A stretch of 64,000 nucleotides of DNA from Pempheris klunzingeri (taxonomy: Eukaryota > Chordata > Actinopteri > Acropomatiformes > Pempheridae), in contig NC_092016.1 in NCBI RefSeq assembly GCF_042242105.1, positions 3,519,501 through 3,583,500 on the forward strand, written 5' to 3'. The notes under the pieces were generated by a model. That model ran no database searches, had not been told where the DNA came from, and was given only the letters and a program-made list of their open reading frames with translations. This document shows, in pieces, positions 1 through 10,496 of the stretch. A program made the translations under genes and the position numbers. Numbering within the stretch: the first letter of the stretch is position 1; each line of letters starts with the position of its first letter.

Positions 1-63
1 TGTGTGTATCTGATTTATTTATTTATTTATTCAACAAATAATTCATAATCATTGAAATTGTGT

Positions 64-150
64 GTATAGATAGATATAGATAGGTAGAAATACTTTATTG
101 ATCCCCGGAGGGGAAATTCTGGTGTTACAATAGTAAAGAAGTAAAAGTGA
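64..150 (-). mobile_element. LINE-type 3' tail fragment
   Basis: Read on the minus strand, this stretch ends in the fish non-LTR retroelement signature: pyrimidine/C-rich sequence, a GGGGATCAATAAAGTATT-like block, then degenerate CTAT repeats. Only the tail is present and no reverse transcriptase coding is visible. The clade (Rex1/L2/CR1-like) is uncertain. Confidence 0.45.
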
Positions 151-170
151 CCACCACCATGAATACAAAC

Positions 171-303
<133 letters not shown>

Positions 304-429
304 AATTGTACATATTCATATTGTTTAATTTTATTTTGGGATGTGTGGATCAGATTTTGTATTTATTGACCTATTTATTAACTAGTTTTCATTTTTCATT
401 TAAAAAAAAAAAAACCCACAAAACCCTTA

Positions 430-443
430 AGTTTCATTTTCAT
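430..443 (+). promoter_or_regulatory. Candidate ISRE upstream of first Plex9 gene
   Basis: The sequence AGTTTCATTTTCAT fits the interferon-stimulated response element consensus (AGTTTC, two bases, TTTC). It lies about 450 bp upstream of the ATG and about 350 bp upstream of a probable 5'UTR splice donor, which is a reasonable promoter position. A motif of this length can occur by chance and the transcription start is not known. Confidence 0.4.
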
Positions 444-579
444 CACTTGTCCACGCGTCAGTGACCAAAACACGAGCTTTACTTTACTTCCTGTCATCCA
501 GCGGCTCCCAGCTGACACCAAACGGAACAGCGGGGAAGATTCCACCTTCACAGGGACCAGCCTGCTTTGTCTCTCTGCT

Positions 580-603
580 GTCCGTCCGTCCGTCCGTCCG
601 TCC
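580..603. repeat. (GTCC)n microsatellite
   Basis: Six tandem tetranucleotide units in the presumed promoter or 5'UTR of the first exonuclease gene. Confidence 0.9.
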
Positions 604-639
604 TCAGGGAGGTGACTCACCCAGAGGAGCGACATCAGC

Positions 640-788
640 CCAGTTTCCCTTCTGATGAAGTGAAAGCGGAGTGCGGCTGAAGTGTGAGCGGCAGCACCGG
701 TTCACCTGCTGCTGCCTCTGCTGAGGATCATTATCACAGCTGCCTTCACATCTGTCACACTGCTCAGCTGACACAGGAGCCCTCCACG
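640..788 (+). other. Probable 5' non-coding exon of first Plex9 gene (3' edge)
   Basis: The initiator ATG at 889 follows directly after a TCCTGCAG acceptor (AG at 887-888), which implies at least one upstream non-coding exon. The best candidate donor is CCACG|GTCAGT, with the GT at 789-790. The 5' limit given here is nominal because no transcription start can be read from sequence. Other donors are possible. Confidence 0.4.
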
Positions 789-888
789 GTCAGTCCGCGC
801 TCTCTGCTCTCTCTCTGCTCTCATAGTACTGCTAGTTATTATTTTAATGTACTTTCAGACTCACGTGGTTTCTCTGTTAATCCTGCAG

Positions 889-3800
889 ATGTCTGATGAT
901 AAAACCATCGTTTTCTTTGACCTGGAGACCACTGGATTAGGTAACATTACCTTTATCAATACTTTGGTATCATTAACTTTATCAACACTGAGGTAACATT
1001 ACCTTTATCAATACTTTAGTATCATTACCTTTATCAACACTTTAGTATCATTCACTTTATCAATACTTTAGTAACATTACCTTTATCAATACTGAGGTAA
1101 CATTACCTTTATCAATACTTTGGTATCATTAACTTTATCAACACTGAGGTAACATTACCTTTATCAATACTTTAGTATCATTAACTTTATCAATATTTAT
1201 GTAACATTACCTTTATCAATACTTATGTAACATTAACTTTATCAATACTTAGGTAACATTAACTTTATCAATACTTATGTAACATTAACTTTATCAATAC
1301 TTAGGTAACATTACCTTTATCAATACTTATGTAACATTAACTTTATCAATACTTAGGTAACATTACCTTTATCAATACTTATATAACATTAACTTTATCA
1401 ATACTGAGGTAACATTAACTTTATCAATACTGAGGTAACATTAACTTTATCAATACTGAGGTAACATTAACTTTATCAATACTTATGTAACATTAATCTT
1501 ACCTGTGTTAATCAATACTGAGGTGTCATTAAATTTATCAATACTTAGGTATCATTAACTTTATCAGTACTGAGGTAAAAATAACTTTACCTGTGTTAAT
1601 CAATACTTAAGTGATATTAACTTTATCAATACTGAGGTAACATTAATCTTACCTGTGTTAATCAATACTTAAGTTGTATTAACTTTATCAATACTTATGT
1701 ATCATTAACTTTATCAATACTGAGGTAACATTAACTTTATCAATACTTATGTATCATTAACTTTATCAATACTTATGTAACATTAACTTTACCTGTGTCA
1801 ATCACTACTTATCAATACCAGCCATCACTGCGGTCAAACATGACCTGTTATTGATCTGATATTGGTATTACTGGTGCAACAAGCTTCTTTTTTTTTATAT
1901 TTATATTTATATTATATTTTAAATGGTTTTTCTTCCAGAGCTCTCAGCCGCCTCCTGGTGCTTCTGTCACCAAAACTGTTTCCGCTTCGTGATTTAAACG
2001 ATAAAATGATCTTTATTTTAATCCTCTGGTGGATAAAAGAGTAAAAATACAGTCTAATGATACTGAAGTTAAATATAGTGGAGTAAAAAGTACAATATGA
2101 TCATTATTACGTATTAAATGGAAAAAGAAGGTTTCACTTTCCGTCCTAATCACTTTCTAATGTGTCATAATAAGCTTTAGACAGCTGGAGTATCACTCGA
2201 CTGTAATCAATGATGATATTGATTAACTTTAACTTTTCTTAACAACATTACAAAGTGTTTTAACAAAATAAAATAAAATGAGAATAAAACCAAAGGACAA
2301 AGGAAGTAAAAACTAATTAAAAGACAAATAAGAAGAGTGTGAATTCATTTCCTGACTAATGGATTAACTGAGAGAACGAGGTGGCAGATTAATTGATCAT
2401 GAGATAATATTTATATTTAGAGTTCCTGGTTGTCAGAACTACTGTCTGATCTGTGAAGCAGCAGAACCGGATTTCAGCGTGACTTTAAAGTTTCCTGATT
2501 CTGTGGTTTAGTGTTCGTGTGAGCATGTTCAGTTGAAATGACTCAGTGGTTGCACTCATTTCCTCTCCAGCATGTCACCACAGAAAAACTCTTTCAGGTG
2601 TAAACGCCGCCTTCCCGGAAACTAAACGCCTGTCGGCTGATGTGTGACGGGTGTGAACAAACCACAGCACCGAGCAGCCGATCAGGGCTTTTAAAACTGT
2701 GAACAAGCTGCAGCCACAACAAAACGCCAGGTGTTATCAAAAAGGAAATATCAGTCAATCATTTACTTACATAACTAGTTTATTTTGTTTGAATATCATG
2801 AAATTCAGCTTCTGTTCCTCAGAATGCTGCTTGTGTTTGTAGGCGACTTAATATTGACTGTAAATAAGAAATAAAGAATCTAAATTCAATTTAAATTAAA
2901 GTCATCTTAACTGTAAATAAAAAATCTAAATTCAATTAAAATTAAATTCATCTTAACTGTAAATAAAAAATAAAAAATCTAAATTAAATTTAAATTAAAT
3001 TCATCTTAACTGTAAATAAAAATAAAAAAATCTAAATTAAATTAAAATTAAATTCATCTTAACTGTAAATAAAAAAATCTAAATTAAATTAATCTTAACT
3101 GTAAATAAAAAATAAAAAATATAAATTAAATTCATCTTAACTGTAAATAAAAAATAAAAAATCTTAATTAAATTAAAATTAAATTCATCTTAACTGTAAA
3201 TAAAAAATCTAAATTAAATTTGAATTAAATTAATCTTAACTGTACAAAGTATTTTATATACAAATATTATGTACAAAATACAAGAAGGCATACTTAAGAT
3301 AAAGATAAATATATAAAAACCTCATATAACATCCTCAGTGTTAGGAACAGTTAGGTTCTGCTCTAAAATGAATGTGCTGATTATTTTATTGATTCATTGA
3401 TTAATGTTGGTCTTTATAACATGACAGTGAAAGATGTCGATCACAGCGAGCCAAAGCCGACTGCATCACATGTCTTGGTTTATCTGACAAATAGTCAAAA
3501 AAAACCCCAAAATATTCAAATTATTATGGAGCAAAACTAAGAAAAGCAGAAGATTTTAACATCTGAGGACCTGAAACAATCAGTTTCCCCTGAACTGATC
3601 TTCTGTTTGTTGTCTTATTATGAAATGTTTGGTTCTTCTTTGGATCTTCTGTCAGTTCTGTTTACTAGATAAAAGCAAAGAGAACCAAAGAAACAGAATT
3701 AAAGGAATGAAAAGATGAAAAGTTTTGCTCTTTTGATCCAGAAAAGAAAAGATAAAATCTCCAAACCAAACATTTCAGACCTCAGATGTTGTATTCCACC

Positions 3801-4378
3801 TAATCGATGTGGATGTTCTTCCTCTCTCATCCTCCTCTTCTCCACGATCAGACACCGCAGTGTGTGACATCATCCAGCTGGGGGCCGTCTGTGGGGAGAG
3901 GGTGTTTAACGTCTACACCCTCCCCCGCCGCACCCTCACCGAGAGCGCCAGAAACGTCACCGGCTTCACCGTCTCCGACGGCACCCTGTTCCTCCGCGGG
4001 GTTCCCGTGGACACCGTCCCCCTGGTTGATGCTCTCACCTCCTTCATCACCTTCCTTCGCTCCTTCCGCCGTCCGGTGGTGCTGGCGGCCCACAATGCAA
4101 GGCGGTTTGATGCGCCGGTGATCACCAGGGTGCTGCGACAGCTGTCCCTCTGGCAGCAGTTCCAGCAGGTGGTGTACGGGTTCCTGGATACCTTCCTGCT
4201 GAGCAAGAGTCTCTTCAACCTGTCCAGTTATTCTCAGGAGCACATGGTCCGCCACTTCCTGCGGAAGAGCTACAACGCCCACGACGCGGTGGAGGACGCC
4301 AGGATGCTGCAGGAGCTGTACAACAAGTGGAGCCCCGACAGACGGACGTCCGACAGGTGCACCTTCAGAGCGCTTTAG
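889..4378 (+). CDS. plex9: Plex9-type DEDDh 3'-5' exonuclease, copy 1
   Basis: The gene has two coding exons, 889-940 and 3852-4378, encoding 192 aa. The intron interrupts a glycine/aspartate codon (phase 1) directly after motif ExoI. All five DEDDh residues are visible: FFDLETTGL (D11, E13), HNARRFDAP (D104) and [10 protein letters not shown] (H161, D166). This indicates a two-metal-ion exonuclease that releases nucleotides from DNA 3' ends, as TREX1 does. Teleost Plex9 proteins are the stand-alone relatives of the exonuclease domain in PML exon 9 and are reported to be cytoplasmic and to restrict LINE-1. The family call is from memory and is supported by the mpi/scamp2 neighbourhood. The protein ends about 25 residues after ExoIII, so it lacks the long tail of copy 2. 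Other DEDDh exonucleases such as TREX-like or DnaQ-like proteins are the alternative. No frameshift is seen. Confidence 0.82.
938..1815. repeat. 26-bp minisatellite in intron of Plex9 copy 1
   Basis: About 33 tandem copies of a unit like GTAACATTAACTTTATCAAT plus six bases, with alternating CTTAG, CTGAG, CTTTA and CTTAT ends and a few longer variants containing CTTACCTGTG. The array starts at the splice donor and each unit starts with GTAACATT, so the donor itself looks like one end of a repeat unit. Confidence 0.93.
2855..3245. repeat. A/T-rich minisatellite, about 40-60 bp unit
   Basis: Roughly eight irregular copies of a unit built from TTCATCTTAACTGTAAATAA followed by runs of AAATCTAAATTAAATT. 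Unit length varies through A-run and AAATTAAATT indels. It is unrelated in sequence to the 26-bp array in the same intron. Confidence 0.9.
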
Positions 4379-5209
4379 GAAGCTGCAGGAACAGTTTTGT
4401 CCTCATCGTGTTCACTCAGGTGGTCGGACACACTGATGGTTTTTACATTCACTAAAAAAATTAAATTGGTACATTAAATTATTTGTGATTGCAGACGCAC
4501 AGATATGTAACCATCATTATGCACAACCATTGATATCGTTTACTTTGAGGTTGTCAGCTGATGTCATGTAAAGTGTCTCTTGAGTCTCTCCAGCAAACTG
4601 ACGCACAGTTTTTTCCCACAAGAGCCATTAAACTTTCATTTAATTCTTCCAAACAACACCGTTTTATTTTTAAATTCCTCATGCAAGAAGAGATTTCTTC
4701 ACAGATCAAGACCTGCAGACTTTTTCATCATTCTACCTCCATGTGTAATAACCCACAGCTGATCTTCCAGTCTTTTCCCCAGAAGTTCGTCCTCGCCGTG
4801 AAGACTGTGCACATTTTAAGATGTTTGAAGCTGATTTGAATAACAGATGTTTTGACATGAAGATCTGTCTCTCTGTCAAATATTTCCAAAGCACTTTTTT
4901 AGGAGGAGTTTGTCCAGTAAAGTGAAAATCATAAAAGGTTAAAAGTTTTAACGAATATTTTTCTTATTATAACTGCAGAGTGAATAATCAGACAGAGCAG
5001 ATTAATACCTGATCAAATCAAAAGACATGAAAAGTGTGTCTAAAACCAAATTGCATATAAAAAATGACCAAAAAGAGTCCTTATTAAGAACAGTTACAGT
5101 TTTCTTCAGCTGTTTAACCAAACCTGCTCCTCACTCTCTTTCTCCCTGAACGTGAACATATTCAACTTTGAGTCTTCATCAAGTTATTGGTGTTTTATTT
5201 AGGTTTGAC

Positions 5210-5290
5210 GAGGCAAATTTATTTGCATAGCACCTTTCAGACACAAGGCAATTCAAAGTGCTTTAAAACACAATAAAAACAAGACACAGA
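5210..5290 (-). mobile_element. LINE 3' tail fragment
   Basis: On the minus strand it reads AAGCACTTTGAATTGCCTTG followed by a GGTGCTATGCAAATAAAT-type end, a common fish L2-like LINE terminus. A more diverged relative follows at about 5595-5670 (TATATCACCTTTCAGACACA on the plus strand). Confidence 0.6.
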
Positions 5291-5516
5291 GACGTTAAAT
5301 TGCATGTAAAAGAGGTCTTTATCCTGCATATTGTACGTGTTTCATAATCAGTAAAGGAAGTAAAAGAAAAATAATGTCTTCATAACAAAATAACTTTGAT
5401 TAATTCTTAATTCATCTCTTAATAATTCTCACAAAATATCATTAGAATTGATTTTGAAACTTTTCTTTTTCATTTATGTTTTATTTGTTTGCATTTAGTG
5501 ATGTTGCCATCCCCAC

Positions 5517-5517
5517 A

Positions 5518-5556
<39 letters not shown>
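5517..5556. repeat. (AAT)n microsatellite
   Basis: About 13 trinucleotide units, followed by a short inverted ATT stretch. Confidence 0.95.
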
Positions 5557-5566
<10 letters not shown>

Positions 5567-7562
5567 ATGTATCCTGCTGCTGCAACAGGGATCAATGTAA
5601 TTTGTATATCACCTTTCAGACACACAGAAGTAACCCATAGTGCTCAATATAAGGGTAATTAAGTGCATTCAAACACCAGTTAAAAGCAAAGCGAAGAGAA
5701 AAATAATGAAAATGAATGAAAATATCATAGAATAAAAGACAATAAATAAAATTTTCCCCAAATTTATAAAGGTTATAAAGGTTTTAATGATGAACTAGTG
5801 ACAGATCCACTTCAGGCCACACTGTTTGCTGATGAAATAGCTTTTCTACATGAAACTTAAAACAACTGATGCTTTAAAGCTACTTTAATCACATCAGTAA
5901 ACAGCCTGGAGAAGATTCGCCATAACCAACAAAGACTATCATGTTTCTGAGGAGTAAGGAACTCGACCTATTGTGCTAAAATGCTGTTATATTATTTCTA
6001 ATCTCCTCTAGAGCCACACGAGACTTTATACAACTGTTCTCACAGGACTTAATATGAAGATTACACCGATCTTCATGTGCAAATTAACAAAACACTCACA
6101 CTGTACACACTGTGACACACAGACAGGATCTGTCCAGTAATATAACATGTACCTAACAGAGCAAAGCCACATCACATGGTACAGTACTAAGCACCAGGCT
6201 TTAGTTAAAACAGTGAATTGGCCCAATGCACTGCAGGGAATAAAAACACTGGAGCTAAAGTGGACAAAAGGCTAGTCAAGGCCGGCGGTGAGGGAGGGGA
6301 GAGAAGAAACGTAGAGGTTCTGTAACTCACTGTAGCAATCAATTGAAATCTCACCGCCATCGGACCAACCGAGAAAGCCAGAGCCGCGGTCGTGTATTTA
6401 TAATTTAATCTTTACATCTGTGTCTAACTTACGGTGTCATAGTTTATGGTATGACTTCTCGCAGACAAATATGGATTTATTACACATGTTTGAACATTAG
6501 TCATAGTAATATAACACATATAGTGTAGTTTATAGGCACTAATCTGTCAGATTTAAAGCGCATCCTGGGCTGCGGAGCATGCTGGGTAAATACATCACGT
6601 GGGAGGAGTTAAACAAAGTGAATCTACAAATGAGCAGCAAGTGTTGGTGTTTATATCAACTTTAAGGAGTGTATTGTAATCCAAACTATGTCCTGACTGC
6701 AAATAATATGATGACCAGGATCTAGTCCGCGATATGAAAGCTATTTTGATATCAAAGATGATATGAGCGTCGAGAGAAAAATCCGTCTGCATACAAAGAT
6801 CTCACCCTAAGCAAACAAAACACACCAGTCGTTACGTTACAACGGCTAATCAGTATAAACCATATACTGTATATAAAAACATCTTTTATACAGACAATTT
6901 TTTAGACTGTAAGTTGATTGTGACTTTGTCCAGTACGCTGGACGCCTCTTCGTTTTTTATCAAAGATGATATAGGTGAGAGAGACACTCCACTAAGAGTC
7001 ACTTCCTGTAACGTCATCACAGATTATGGCAGATTCGTTCGGCCCATAGTCACCAAAATAAATATTGGATCAATTTTCATAAGGCACACGTCTTCTGAAC
7101 TTTCCGAATTAAAATTGCATTTTTGATACAAACAGACCAGGAGAAAATTAACTTTATTCGAGACTTGCCCCTGTCTCGCGAGATCTTACAGATCAGGTTC
7201 CGGTTGAAAGCTATAGAAGTATAGCAACATTCGCTAACTATAAATAGTACTATTATGCGTTTTAACACCAACCAAAGACGAACACATGTCTTCAGTGGAC
7301 TTTTACGCTATTTCTAATGGAAATGCTTCACTTAACCACCGCTCCATCAGGTTATTTTATCAAACCGGTGTAGCTGAAAGCTAGTTAGCATGTAAGCTAA
7401 CAACCAGAACAGGCTTAACTTTCCACAGACAGTCACTGTAATGTGGATATATACATATATTCTGCTCAGTACTCTATTTCAAGGCTTGGCTCCAACTCAT
7501 TTCTATTGCTTTGCTCTTTAAATTTATCTTCAAGGAGGCTTTTGTTTAGAAAGTTTTTATCT

Positions 7563-7570
7563 ACTTCCGG
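7563..7570 (+). promoter_or_regulatory. ETS-type site upstream of Plex9 copy 2
   Basis: ACTTCCGG (reverse complement CCGGAAGT) lies 67-74 bp before the ATG, a usual position for ETS/GABPA sites in TATA-less promoters. No TATA box is apparent. Binding is inferred from the motif only. Confidence 0.35.
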
Positions 7571-7636
7571 GGTGCCTGTAGTTATTTCACCTCACTGTCA
7601 CAACAACAGAAAACAACTTGTTGGACCGTCGTCGGG

Positions 7637-9321
7637 ATGCAAACATCAGAGGAGTCCGGACAGCCGCTGGTTTTCTTTGACTTGGAGACAACAGGACTCG
7701 GTAGGACTCTCTGTTATGTGACTTCTGACAGATTAAACCAGCAAAATAACTATTAGTGTAGTGTCAGTAGAAGCTGAATGAGTGAACAGACTGAACACAA
7801 ACCACTGATTGAGAGAAATGTCTTTTCAAACTTGTTTAATAATTTGCCCAGTAGCAGGTAAATATGGCTTTTTTTTAGTCCCCAGAGTCCAAATGTATAT
7901 TTTTTAAACCACTCATTGTCATTTTAAAGTGTCATGAAAGAGAAGAAAGCAGCAAAAAGCTGAAACCACACAGTTTATATCACTTTTCTTCATGATAAAG
8001 TGACTAAAGGGCATTAAGGGCAATAGACTATGCAGTCAAATTAGATTTTTTTAAAATGATTTTGCTTCGGTGTGATAAAATAACTTGATTTGTGAGGTAT
8101 TTCATTTGCCAAATTAGCCAAAATCAGACATTTTTCAGGGTATTTTATCCATTAACAGTTTCTCAATTGATTATCCAGATAATTTCCTATATCATCATGA
8201 TATAGAATAAGTAATAGCATGATTTTACACTCCTATCCCATGTCTCATGTCTGGCATTTGCTTGATAAAGTAACTTAAAAGATTCATTAATTAACAACTT
8301 TGTTATTAAAGGCGATATATAGCCATAAAACAGTGTTTTTACCACACTGTTACATTTAGATTAGAGTTTCTTTTATCATTTTGCTTTAATGTGATAAAAT
8401 AACTTGATTTGTGTGGTATTTTATTAGCTGAATTAGGCAAAAACACATTTTTGTCAAAGTATTTTATCCAGTAACATTTTCCAGATCATTACCTATATCG
8501 TCATGATGTAGTTTAAGTTACAGCCTGATTTTACACACATGTCCCATTCCTAATTGTTAATTTGTGCCTTGTGAAGTTTTCTCCCGTGACGCCCAGTGTT
8601 CCTGTGACATGATGCTGTTTTATCCACATGTTTTGTGTCTCCAGGTCAGAGTTGTGAGATCGTCCAGCTGGCTGCGGTGAGTGGAGGCCACTCGCTCAAC
8701 CTCTACGTCGTCCCTCGGTGTCGAATGCAGAGAGGAGCAGCCAAAGTGACCGGCTTCAGGGTCCGCAGACAGAGACTGTACCTCCATCGACAGCTCGTGC
8801 CCACCAACTCCCTGCGTGAGGTCCTGGTCTCCTTCATAGCTTTCCTTCACATGCTCGGACGCCCACTTGTCATCGGCCACAACATTCGCCGCTTTGACTG
8901 CCCGGTGTTGGCTCGAGCTCTCGACGAGCTGGACCTCCGGGCAGAGTTTGAGTCATCGGTCTCCGGCTGTGTTGACACTCTGCCGCTGGCTCGGGAGATG
9001 CTGAAGGACCACGGCCTCCAGAGTTTTCGACAGGAGAACCTGGTCAGGGAGCTGCTGGGAGTGAACTACAAGGCCCATGATGCTTTAGAGGATGTGCGGG
9101 CATTGCAGGCACTGTATAGCGTGCTTCAGCCCACACCGGAGCTGATCTGTAGACACAAGTTTACTCTGGACACTATGGAAAACAAAGCTGCTGCTAAACC
9201 TAAAGGGCCCTGCAGGCTCCCGGAGCAGCGCCCCCTGTGGGAGCACTTCAGACAGACGGTGAAGGTCACAGAGAGCAAAGCAGAGGACCACGATGGAGAA
9301 CTTCATGGATTATTGATGTAA
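7637..9321 (+). CDS. plex9: Plex9-type DEDDh 3'-5' exonuclease, copy 2
   Basis: The gene has two exons, 7637-7700 and 8645-9321, encoding 246 aa. The phase-1 intron sits at exactly the same place as in copy 1, directly after FFDLETTGL. Catalytic residues are complete: D15 and E17, D106 in HNIRRFDCPV, and H166 and D171 in YKAHDALEDV. Compared with copy 1 it has a C-terminal extension of about 50 residues that is basic and Lys/Pro-rich at first and acidic at the end, with no recognised domain or membrane segment. By eye the two copies are about 40% identical, so the duplication is old. The start codon context is GTCGGGATGC. Expected role: 3'-end DNA degradation in the TREX1-like manner, with retroelement control inferred from the family. 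The 3'UTR probably ends near the AATAAA at 9957. Confidence 0.85.
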
Positions 9322-9956
9322 AACTCTTCTGCTGCATCATCAGAGTGTCAGCCTCCATCAGCCTCTATGGGGAATTTTACATTGTGTGCACATATCAAAC
9401 TCCCTGGAGATATCAGGGTTTCCTCCTGTGGCTGACTGACTGTGGAAAACATGAAGAAACTGACCGGAGAAACATCACTTCAGACGTCCTCTGCAGTGGA
9501 GCGAAAAGGAAGCTTCTGAGAGGTGAGGGAAGATTACAACACATGCACATCTGGAAGTCACACAGTAGGACTTGAGCCTGGTGCAGCACCAGGATCAGTG
9601 TGTGCCGGGTTTACACAAGCCTAATATGGGCCTTTGGTTCTTCTAGACCACCTTGATTGGCTTTGCCAGGGTGGAGTTTCAAACCTGTAAGCTTCAGCCT
9701 CTCTCTTTTGATTTTCCCTAAACCTGCACATGAATTCACCCCACAAGTACTCATCAGACTGGACACGTGAGGCAGCTGTGGTGAGACTTTCCTCTCACAT
9801 TTGAGGAAATCTTAAGCTGGCTGTTGAGATCTGTGTGCTGTTTGCTGCCTCTTCACCATTTACTTCAACAACAAACACACACACACGGTCTTTATTTCTT
9901 AACAATAAGCAAAGATCCAGATGTCTGTTTATGTTTTAAAGGGTGAAAATGTAGGT

Positions 9957-9962
9957 AATAAA
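9957..9962 (+). terminator. Candidate poly(A) signal of Plex9 copy 2
   Basis: AATAAA about 635 bp after the stop codon, within A/T-rich sequence. A second AATAAA lies at 10086-10091. Either could be used. Confidence 0.45.
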
Positions 9963-10490
9963 TTAAATTTGCTTCATGTATATAGTTAAATTACTGAGAA
10001 TATTTGATGTACTTTTGTTCTGATTTCACTTCAAGGCTTCGATGAGCTCAAAAAAATAGTTTTATTGCAAATAAGTAAATCTGCTAATAAATATATTGTA
10101 TTTCTACAGCATGTGTGCCAAATGGTCTACTTCACTGCTCGATAAATACATGAATATTTCAAGTAGGACTGGGAGACGTGGCTGAAATCAGCATCACAAT
10201 ATTATTGAGAATGAATTGAATAATATTCAAATAGATTTTATATTATTGCAATAATCCTCTGATCAACTATATCAGGTAAAACTACATTTATTTGGGCTTG
10301 GAAATTTGATTATATTACAATTTAGTAAGATGGTACGATCATGCTGTTACACTGTACATACAAGTACAAGTCGACTCACCTTTTACCAAAATATGCAGCA
10401 TTGTCTGATGTTAAAAGAGCTGCCTCAGGTTTGATAAGAGACATACGTCACAACATAAGGAGTTCAGTCAGTGTAGTAACAGAACAAGGC

Positions 10491-10496
10491 TTTATT
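10491..10496 (-). terminator. Candidate distal poly(A) signal of mpi
   Basis: AATAAA on the minus strand (TTTATT on plus). If used, the mpi 3'UTR would be about 2.8 kb and would take up most of the gene-free stretch 10.5-13.3 kb. A nearer cluster of AATAAA motifs on the minus strand lies around 12285-12310, beside an A-run. Confidence 0.35.

Larger units (their letters stand above)
4379..7562. other. Intergenic: 3'UTR of Plex9 copy 1, repeats, promoter of copy 2
   Basis: No further coding exon is evident. The first part must hold the 3'UTR of copy 1, but no convincing poly(A) signal stands out; the AATAAA near 5270 lies in a repeat. Two LINE-like tails (about 5210-5290 and 5595-5670) and an (AAT)n tract are present. 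From about 6900 the sequence loses repeats and becomes the presumptive upstream region of copy 2. Confidence 0.6.

Noticed and set aside
938-1815. Regular direct repeats that might suggest a CRISPR array
   Set aside because: The 26-bp units are contiguous with no unique spacers, in a eukaryotic intron; it is a minisatellite.
3848-4282. 144-codon minus-strand frame across exonuclease exon 2
   Set aside because: Antisense shadow of a GC-rich true exon; no splice or family support.
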